Source: Firmicutes bacterium UBA2530 (GTDB taxonomy: Bacteria; Bacillota; Clostridia; Tissierellales; Sedimentibacteraceae). Taken from it: 8,989 bases of DNA. The stretch lies in contig DDNC01000015.1 in the NCBI GenBank assembly GCA_002340985.1, forward strand, positions 95,725 to 104,713, read 5' to 3'. The stretch's first letter is position 1. The number at the start of each line of letters is the position of its first letter. The notes below the pieces were generated by a model. It saw nothing but the letters and a program-made list of their open reading frames with translations, searched no databases and was not told the DNA's origin. Positions 1 to 4,776 of this stretch are shown here, in pieces. The translations under genes were made by a program, and so were the position numbers.

Positions 1-2
1 AA

Positions 3-746
3 GCGTCAATTCAGGTTGACTGCAGCGGACTGCAGTGTCCCGGACCTATTATGAAGGTGTATGAAACAATTAACAAGATAAATGACGGAGATATAATTCA
101 GGTTTCCGCGACTGATTCCGGCTTTGCCAAGGATGTGGAAGCATGGTGCAGAAGAACGGGCAACACTCTGCTGAAGGTTGAAAAGGAAGGTAAAAATAAT
201 ATCGTTTATATGCAGAAGGGGACTTCCGCAGGAAAACCTGCCTCTTCCGATAATACCGTTGACTCCCCACAGGAAAACGACGGAAAAACAATAATCGTAT
301 TCAGCGGTGATATGGATAAAGTTCTTGCTTCCTTCATTATTGCCAACGGTGCGGCTGCCATGGGGAGGCCTGTCACCATGTTCTTCACATTCTGGGGACT
401 TAATGTTTTAAGGAAAACAGAAAATCAAAATGTGAAAAAGCCTCTCATAGATGCTATGTTCGGAACGATGATGCCGCGAGGAGCAGCCAAGCTGAAGCTT
501 TCAAAGATGAATATGGGAGGTATGGGCACCGCAATGATGAAAAAAGTCATGAAGGATAAAAACATAGACTCTCTGGAAGATTTAATCAAGAAAGCTATGG
601 ATAACGGGGTTAAAATGATTGCATGCACCATGTCCATGGATGTTATGGGAATTACAAAGGAAGAACTAATAGACGGCGTAGAATTTGCCGGCGTCGGAAC
701 CTATCTGGGAGATGCCGAAGAATCAAATGTGAACCTATTTATATAA
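3..746 (+). CDS. TusA-DsrE fusion tail, likely C-terminus of a CoA-disulfide-reductase-like flavoprotein (5' partial)
   Basis: The frame is open back to base 3 with no stop, so the gene begins left of the window; 247 residues are visible. Visible residues 1-75 form a TusA-like sulfur carrier domain: a CPGP motif with the presumed persulfide-carrying cysteine at visible residue 12, followed by the DGD and DSGFAKDVEAW segments typical of TusA. After a polar linker, residues about 95-247 match the DsrE/DsrF-like family: an FSGDMDK strand, IANGAAAMG, FFTFWGLN, a methionine-rich MMPRG/KMNMGGMG stretch, and IACTMSMDVMG with a conserved cysteine. From family knowledge, this pair usually closes a roughly 800-residue protein with an NADH-dependent disulfide reductase and a rhodanese domain, acting in cytoplasmic sulfane-sulfur transfer. 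That upstream part is not seen here. The Met at base 51 lies directly after the CPGP motif and cannot be the true start. A stand-alone TusA-DsrE protein is the alternative. Confidence 0.9.
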   Translation, partial: ASIQVDCSGLQCPGPIMKVYETINKINDGDIIQVSATDSGFAKDVEAWCRRTGNTLLKVEKEGKNNIVYMQKGTSAGKPASSDNTVDSPQENDGKTIIVFSGDMDKVLASFIIANGAAAMGRPVTMFFTFWGLNVLRKTENQNVKKPLIDAMFGTMMPRGAAKLKLSKMNMGGMGTAMMKKVMKDKNIDSLEDLIKKAMDNGVKMIACTMSMDVMGITKEELIDGVEFAGVGTYLGDAEESNVNLFI

Positions 747-753
747 TAAATTT

Positions 754-788
754 AACCGGAAGCTTCATGTATATAGAAGCTTCCGGTT
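754..788. terminator. Bidirectional intrinsic terminator between convergent genes
   Basis: A perfect 13-bp inverted repeat (arms 754-766 and 776-788, AACCGGAAGCTTC and its complement) has a 9-nt loop. It starts 8 bases after the TusA-DsrE stop and ends 17 bases before the stop of the convergent minus-strand gene. The plus-strand transcript continues into a T-rich stretch (TTTATTATT) and the minus-strand transcript into AAATTTATTATA, so one hairpin can serve both genes. Confidence 0.85.
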
Positions 789-805
789 TATTATTGCCTA
801 TTCTT

Positions 806-1387
806 TTACAATACCCTTACATTGAAAGCCGTTGTCTGAGGAGGAATGCTGGCTGTCTGGAACACAGCATGCTCAACCCTTACAAAATCTCCCGGTCTCA
901 AGTCTCTAAGCCGAATTAATCTCCCTCTCCTGTCTTTTATTATTGTAGCATCCGTTATAACAAATCGCATCTGAGTATTTATATCATTAGGATTTCCTGT
1001 ATATAAAAAGTTGTTTACACTGTCAACATATGCAACTCTATCTTCTGTAACGCTGAAATTGTTATCAAGAACTATTATCCTGAAAGCTCTTGCCTGAGGA
1101 GGAATGCTCCTTGTCATGGCAGAGGAAAACTCAGCATATACCATCATTCCTTCTCTCAGATCTCCGAGCGATATGGGCTGACCAAACTGATCCAGCAATA
1201 TTGTATCATTTCCAACCACCAGTGTTACTACCTGCACATGCATCATGCAGAAATCACCCATTATACCATAGGAGATGGTTATATAACCCGTTCTGTTATC
1301 TGTATTGACACTTTCAATAAAAGCATTTTCTGCTGTTATAACATTGTCTCTGTCTCTTCTTCTTTGTTCTGTTACCATATCATCCAT
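806..1387 (-). CDS. Hypothetical protein with two diverged copies of one beta-rich module
   Basis: This 193-residue protein is not a family I can name. It has no signal peptide or membrane segment. After a charged N-terminus (residues 1-17), two related modules follow. Module 1 (about 23-107) ends in ISLGDLREGMMVYAEF, then SIPPQARAF and RIIVL. Module 2 (about 117-193) ends in IRLRDLRPGDFVRVEH, then SIPPQTTAF and NVRVL. Each begins with a strand pattern around an ESVN or DSVN segment. The D-L-R-x-G-x-x-V-x-V pattern resembles small OB-like beta-barrels such as DUF5666; this is inference only. I chose the start at 1387 because GAGGTG (1392-1397) lies 4 bases upstream. The in-frame ATG at 1424-1426 lacks a ribosome binding site and lies upstream of a TATAAT. 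The gene converges on the TusA-DsrE gene and sits downstream of the feo terminator, so it is probably its own transcription unit. Confidence 0.8.
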   Translation of the reverse strand: MDDMVTEQRRRDRDNVITAENAFIESVNTDNRTGYITISYGIMGDFCMMHVQVVTLVVGNDTILLDQFGQPISLGDLREGMMVYAEFSSAMTRSIPPQARAFRIIVLDNNFSVTEDRVAYVDSVNNFLYTGNPNDINTQMRFVITDATIIKDRRGRLIRLRDLRPGDFVRVEHAVFQTASIPPQTTAFNVRVL

Positions 1388-1411
1388 ATTACACCTCACA
1401 AATAATATATA

Positions 1412-1417
1412 ATTATA
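1412..1417 (-). promoter_or_regulatory. Possible -10 element for the duplicated-module gene
   Basis: On the minus strand TATAAT lies about 25 bases upstream of the chosen ATG, in an almost pure A/T stretch just beyond the feo operon terminator. No convincing -35 box stands 16-18 bases upstream (CATATT at 17), so this is a weak assignment that could be chance in AT-rich DNA. Confidence 0.3.
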
Positions 1418-1449
1418 TATATTCAAAAGAAATAAATATGTTCTAACAT

Positions 1450-1474
1450 AAAAAAACTGCCCCTTAAGGCAGTT
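1450..1474 (-). terminator. Intrinsic terminator of the feo operon
   Basis: On the minus strand, AACTGCC (1474-1468), a 6-nt loop and GGCAGTT (1461-1455) form a 7-bp stem followed directly by a run of T (1456-1450, counting the two at the stem base). It begins 5 bases after the stop of the Cys-rich peptide gene and so closes the iron operon. Confidence 0.85.
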
Positions 1475-1478
1475 CAGA

Positions 1479-1631
1479 TTATTTCTTTATAGATGAACAG
1501 CTCTTCGCCTTGCTGCACCCAGAGCACCCTGCGCAGCCTGAGCCGTTCTTTTTTTGTTTTTTCATAAATGCAACTATCCCTGCTACAATTGCTGCAATAA
1601 CAGAAACTATAATAATATCAGCTGTGTTCAT
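1479..1631 (-). CDS. FeoB-associated Cys-rich membrane protein (50 aa)
   Basis: This 50-residue ORF begins at an ATG (1629-1631) preceded by GGAGGT (1636-1641) at 4 bases spacing; the binding site shares its first base with the feoB stop codon TAG, so translation is probably coupled. Residues 5-23 form one hydrophobic membrane segment (ADIIIVSVIAAIVAGIVAF). A lysine-rich positive patch (KKQKK) follows, then a cysteine cluster at C33, C36, C39 and C45 (CxxCxxC-x5-C), ending in SIKK. This layout matches the FeoB-associated Cys-rich membrane protein family found next to feoB in many Firmicutes. The cysteines could bind Fe(II) or another metal beside the FeoB pore; that role is inferred, not demonstrated here. 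Its position as last gene of the operon supports a function in iron uptake. Confidence 0.9.
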   Translation of the reverse strand: MNTADIIIVSVIAAIVAGIVAFMKKQKKNGSGCAGCSGCSKAKSCSSIKK

Positions 1632-1640
1632 AATTACCTC

Positions 1641-3653
1641 CTACATGAACAATCCGCTCACCTGGTAAACGACCGCTCCAACTACATATGCGGTACCTGT
1701 CTGGTATAAAGCCGTAAGAACCGCGTACTTCATTGATCCAAGCTCTCTTTTTGTAGCCGCAAATGCTGCTATGCAAGGCATATACAGCAGGCAGAATGTC
1801 AGAAACGCAAACGAGCTCCTTGGAGTGAATATTGTACTCAGAACCGATGCAAGCTGTGTATCAGTTGCTGCTCCCGTCAGCACGGACAATGTGCTTACAA
1901 CAGCCTCCTTAGCAGCAAAGCCTGTAAAAAGAGCTGTTGATGCTCTCCAGTCATTGAAGCCCAAAGGTATAAATGCAGGTGATATGAGTGATCCCACCGA
2001 AGCGAGTATGCTGTATGAACTGTCATCCACCATGTCTAACGACCAGTTAAATCTTTGTAGAAACCATATAACAATGGATCCGAGAAAAATCACCGTAAAT
2101 GCTCTCTGCACAAAATCCATGCCCTTTTCCCACATGCCCAGCAGCACACTTCTTCTCGAAGGAACTCTGTAAGCCGGAAGCTCCATAACAAACGGCACCG
2201 GTTCACCTTTAAATATTGTTCCCTTTAATATCAAACCGGACAGTATGGCTGTCACTATTCCTATTATATATAACGCAATCATTACAATTGCCGCATTTTC
2301 GGGAAAAAACACCATTGTTATCATTCCGTAAATAGGAAGCTTTGCGCTGCATGACATAAAAGGAGCAAGAACAATCGTCATCTTTCTGTCTCTCTCGCTT
2401 GAAAGTGTCCTTGTGGCCATTATTGCCGGAACACTGCAGCCGAATCCTATCAGCATAGGAACAAATGAACGTCCGGAAAGACCTATTTTCCTGAGCAGCT
2501 TATCCATAAGAAACGCTACTCTTGCCATATATCCACTATCCTCCAGCAGAGACAGGAAGAAAAACAAGACTACGATAAGAGGCATGAAAGATATTACACT
2601 TCCGACTCCTGCAATTATTCCGTCAATTACAAGCGAATAAATCATATCACTTACATCATATGAAATCATTAAATTTGATATATGCTCGGCAAATAAAGCC
2701 ACCAACTCTTCAACATATTCCTGAAGCGGTGCTCCTATGACCCCAAATGTAATCCAGAATATGAAAAACATTATTCCGAAAAATATAGGAATACCCAAAT
2801 ATTTATGAGTAAGAACTCTATCAATTTTCTCAGAGCGTATTTGCTCCTTCGTTTCCTGTTTTTTTATAACAGCATCATCGCATATTTCTTCAATATAGCT
2901 GTATCTCATATCCGCCAGTGCCGCTTCCCTGTCCGTACCCAGTGATTTTTCCATGTCCTCAACCACATGTTCTATTATATGCGTCTGGCTTTCCGTAATA
3001 CCCAATTCCTTAAATGTAGGCTTATCTCCTTCAACAAGCTTTATTGCCGCAAATCGCACCGGATATCCGGCATTTCTTGCCTGTTCCTCTATTAAATGTG
3101 ATATTGAATGAATTGCCTTGTGAACCTCACCTTTACAGAAGTCTAATTTCCCGGGCTCCTTCCGCTCCTGTGCTGTCTTCATGACAACATCCATCAGCTC
3201 CGAAATTCCTTCATTTTTGCTTGCTGAAATCGGAACAACTGGAATACCCAAATGACACGACAGCTTTTTTACATCAATGGAGTTTCCGCTTGCTCTCACC
3301 TCATCCATCATATTTAACGCGATTACCATAGGAATAGAAAGTTCCATAAGCTGCAAGGATAGATACATGTTTCTTTCTATATTTGTGGCATCAACTATAT
3401 TTATTATTAAATCAGGATGCTCCTTTAAAAGAAAGTCTCTGGTTACAACCTCTTCCATCGTGTATGGAGACAGTGAATATATCCCCGGAAGATCTACCAG
3501 GGAGGCATCCTTATGCCTTTTAATATTTCCTTCTTTTTTCTCAATCGTAACACCGGGAAAATTCCCGACATGCTGGTTGCTTCCGGTCAACGCATTGTAT
3601 AATGTAGTTTTTCCTGAGTTTTGATTTCCTGCGAGGGCAAATACATACTTCAT
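1641..3653 (-). CDS. feoB: Ferrous iron transporter FeoB
   Basis: FeoB is the GTPase-gated inner membrane Fe(II) transporter. The 670-residue protein starts with a G domain: P-loop GNQNSGKT (residues 9-16), G2 Thr near 36, G3 DLPG (54-57), G4 NMMD (114-117) and G5 SAS (143-145). A helical spacer (about 170-275) links it to the membrane part. That part, from about residue 285, carries the paired gate motifs: GFGCSVPAIMATRTL with Cys406, and FMSCSAKLPIY with Cys435. The C-terminal half includes KEAVVSTL (582-589) and the LLYMPCIAAFA segment. The length is normal for the shorter Firmicutes form. Its ATG overlaps the feoA stop in an ATGA, and AGAGGT (3663-3668) inside feoA is 9 bases upstream, so the two are translationally coupled. 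It is followed immediately by the Cys-rich peptide gene. Confidence 0.98.
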   Translation of the reverse strand: MKYVFALAGNQNSGKTTLYNALTGSNQHVGNFPGVTIEKKEGNIKRHKDASLVDLPGIYSLSPYTMEEVVTRDFLLKEHPDLIINIVDATNIERNMYLSLQLMELSIPMVIALNMMDEVRASGNSIDVKKLSCHLGIPVVPISASKNEGISELMDVVMKTAQERKEPGKLDFCKGEVHKAIHSISHLIEEQARNAGYPVRFAAIKLVEGDKPTFKELGITESQTHIIEHVVEDMEKSLGTDREAALADMRYSYIEEICDDAVIKKQETKEQIRSEKIDRVLTHKYLGIPIFFGIMFFIFWITFGVIGAPLQEYVEELVALFAEHISNLMISYDVSDMIYSLVIDGIIAGVGSVISFMPLIVVLFFFLSLLEDSGYMARVAFLMDKLLRKIGLSGRSFVPMLIGFGCSVPAIMATRTLSSERDRKMTIVLAPFMSCSAKLPIYGMITMVFFPENAAIVMIALYIIGIVTAILSGLILKGTIFKGEPVPFVMELPAYRVPSRRSVLLGMWEKGMDFVQRAFTVIFLGSIVIWFLQRFNWSLDMVDDSSYSILASVGSLISPAFIPLGFNDWRASTALFTGFAAKEAVVSTLSVLTGAATDTQLASVLSTIFTPRSSFAFLTFCLLYMPCIAAFAATKRELGSMKYAVLTALYQTGTAYVVGAVVYQVSGLFM

Positions 3654-3883
3654 ATATTAAATACCTCTTTCAGTTCAATTTTAGAAGCTTCCTCTCTCCT
3701 GATGGTCAAAACATAATTTCTCAGCGAAAGCTCAATTGGGTCACCCAACGGAGCAACCTTACGTACATGCACCCTTGTATTGGGTGTCAATCCCATATCC
3801 AACAATCTCCTTCTGAGCATTCCCTTCCCGCCGATAGATGAAATAATACCACCCTGTCCCGGCTTTACATTATCTAATGTCAT
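3650..3883 (-). CDS. feoA: Ferrous iron transport accessory protein FeoA
   Basis: FeoA is a small cytoplasmic SH3-like partner of FeoB. The 77-residue protein opens with MTLDNVKPGQGG, has the RRRLLDMGLTPNT motif typical of the family (about residues 23-35), followed by VRKVAPLGDPIELSLRNYVLTIRREEA, the usual FeoA beta-barrel end. Two ATGs lie close together, at 3889 and 3883. I prefer 3883 because GGAGG (3891-3895) is then 7 bases away, whereas 3889 would leave only one base; the resulting start MTLD is also the normal family start. It is the first gene of the iron operon and overlaps feoB by 4 bases. Expression should be iron-repressed through the Fur operator upstream. Confidence 0.96.
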   Translation of the reverse strand: MTLDNVKPGQGGIISSIGGKGMLRRRLLDMGLTPNTRVHVRKVAPLGDPIELSLRNYVLTIRREEASKIELKEVFNI

Positions 3884-3902
3884 TTTCATTCCTCCAAGTC
3901 AC

Positions 3903-3922
3903 GATATTGATAATCATTATCA
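3903..3922 (-). promoter_or_regulatory. Fur operator (Fur box)
   Basis: Bases 3908-3922 read TGATAATCATTATCA, a perfect 7-1-7 inverted repeat matching the Bacillus-type Fur consensus. The 19 bases from 3903 to 3921 match the classical Fur box GATAATGATAATCATTATC at 18 positions. It lies about 8-26 bases downstream of the predicted feo transcription start and just before the feoA ribosome binding site, so iron-loaded Fur would block initiation or early elongation. Confidence 0.93.
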
Positions 3923-3935
3923 TTTATTCGATATT

Positions 3936-3964
3936 ATTATATTCTAATCAGCAAAGATTGTCAA
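3936..3964 (-). promoter_or_regulatory. Sigma-70/SigA-type promoter of the feo operon
   Basis: The minus strand carries TTGACA (3964-3959), a 17-base spacer and TATAAT (3941-3936), which is full consensus at both boxes with ideal spacing. Transcription should start near 3929, giving a leader of about 45 bases to the feoA ATG. Such a strong core promoter fits a gene set controlled mainly by repression. Confidence 0.92.
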
Positions 3965-3988
3965 TATACACAATTATTTTTTTGCAAT

Positions 3989-4026
3989 AAAAAAGAGCCT
4001 ATTTTCATAGAATATCTATTAGGCTC
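3989..4026 (-). terminator. Intrinsic terminator after the PII-like gene
   Basis: On the minus strand GAGCCTA (4026-4020) pairs with TAGGCTC (4001-3995), followed by six T (3994-3989). The 18-base loop can itself fold a 5-bp inner stem (ATAGA/TCTAT, 4007-4019). It starts 7 bases after the PII-like stop and separates that gene from the feo promoter. Confidence 0.85.
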
Positions 4027-4033
4027 CTATGTA

Positions 4034-4384
4034 CTATTTTATATCATCCGTGTTTGAACCATATACTTCAATAACAGGCATCGCGAACATAAATCCTACA
4101 CCGGGCTCCTCAAAATTATCAAGTTCTTCCTTAATTTTTCCGGCCACTTCATCAAGCTTTTCCTTATCCTTTATAATACTGAATACTATTTTGCTGTACG
4201 GCTTCCTTCCATCTATTAGTTTTCTCACACTGTCGAGCATAGGAATATTTATATTGTGGTCCAGAAGCACCTTTCCCATTCCCTGACTGTCAATAGTTGT
4301 AGCTCCTAATTCTGCCTGATAAAAAACCTCATGTATACTATCAAGTTTGTAAATGTCATTCAATATTAACACTAAAGCAAACAT
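4034..4384 (-). CDS. PII-like (GlnB/CutA superfamily) protein, short form
   Basis: This 116-residue cytoplasmic protein has the ferredoxin-like order of the PII superfamily: strand ALVLILND, helix KLDSIHEVFYQAELGATTID, SQGMGKVLL, strand SKIVFSIIK, helix DKEKLDEVAGKIKEELD, and a final strand GFMFAMPVIEVYG. The opening strand, the helix and the GATTIDSQGMG turn recall PII, but there is no long T-loop with a uridylylated tyrosine. Classical GlnB ammonium-control function is therefore unlikely; it probably belongs to the PII-like group that binds small ligands or partner proteins. The ATG at 4382-4384 has GGGAGGG (4390-4396) 5 bases upstream. It is a single-gene unit with its own promoter and terminator. 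Neither neighbour suggests a ligand; being next to feo may be coincidence. Confidence 0.7.
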   Translation of the reverse strand: MFALVLILNDIYKLDSIHEVFYQAELGATTIDSQGMGKVLLDHNINIPMLDSVRKLIDGRKPYSKIVFSIIKDKEKLDEVAGKIKEELDNFEEPGVGFMFAMPVIEVYGSNTDDIK

Positions 4385-4426
4385 TAAAACCCTCCCAATT
4401 ACATTTCGACCATGACGTCCTTGATG

Positions 4427-4455
4427 ATTATATCATATGCTTTTTTACTATTCAA
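4427..4455 (-). promoter_or_regulatory. Sigma-70/SigA-type promoter of the PII-like gene
   Basis: The minus strand has TTGAAT (4455-4450), a 17-base spacer and a perfect TATAAT (4432-4427). Transcription should begin about 35 bases upstream of the PII-like ATG. No clear operator overlaps it. Confidence 0.75.
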
Positions 4456-4776
4456 CATTTGCTTATGAAATTTATTATATATTTACGTTTTCCTTAATAT
4501 TTAATATGATAACCTCAGAATTCCTTATCTTATTTCTATATTCTTCATAATCTGCTTTAATAATTTCAAAGGTATTGTGGTGAATCAGTATGACCTTCTT
4601 GGGCTTAATAAAAGAATAAGAATAGAAAACTAGATAAATCACTCAAGTTCTGTTTACAAAAACGTCATAACCTTGTCATTGACATATCTTTTTATAATAT
4701 TCCAATAAATTCAAGAATGTTTTATAATCTTTATACTGTTTAAAAAATTCTAATTAAAATTGATAAAGGAGAAACT
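4456..4776. other. Divergent intergenic region, mostly unexplained
   Basis: This AT-rich stretch separates minus-strand genes on the left from plus-strand genes on the right. It must hold the chemoreceptor promoter, but none is convincing. A TTGACA (4679-4684) is only 8 bases from a TATAAT (4693-4698), too close to work together. A second TATAAT (4723-4728) has only a poor -35, TTCCAA (4700-4705), at 17 bases. No SigD-type GCCGATAT motif and no riboswitch-like fold was recognised. On the minus strand, 4642-4475 is open for 55 codons from a GTG, reads protein-like in its second half, but has no ribosome binding site. Confidence 0.5.

Noticed and set aside
51..746. ATG at 51 as the start of the TusA-DsrE gene
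   Set aside because: The frame is open upstream and encodes the TusA CPGP motif immediately before it; there is no ribosome binding site at proper spacing.
623..919. Plus-strand ORF spanning the TusA-DsrE end and the terminator
   Set aside because: It runs through the terminator hairpin, overlaps two better-supported genes, and its composition is not protein-like.
1388..1426. N-terminal extension of the duplicated-module protein to an ATG at 1426
   Set aside because: No ribosome binding site precedes it and it is upstream of the likely -10 element; GAGGTG supports the start at 1387.
3277..3624. Plus-strand ORF opposite feoB, and similar long ORFs opposite feoB, the chemoreceptor and the EAL gene
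   Set aside because: They are antisense shadows of strongly recognised genes, lack ribosome binding sites and show no family motifs.
4679..4698. TTGACA and TATAAT as a promoter for the chemoreceptor
   Set aside because: Both boxes are perfect but only 8 bases apart, far below the 16-18 needed, so they cannot form one promoter.
4456..4776. Cyclic di-GMP or other riboswitch ahead of the chemoreceptor/EAL genes
   Set aside because: Although the context made it plausible, I found no GEMM-like conserved core or strong paired stems in this interval or in 7670-7786.
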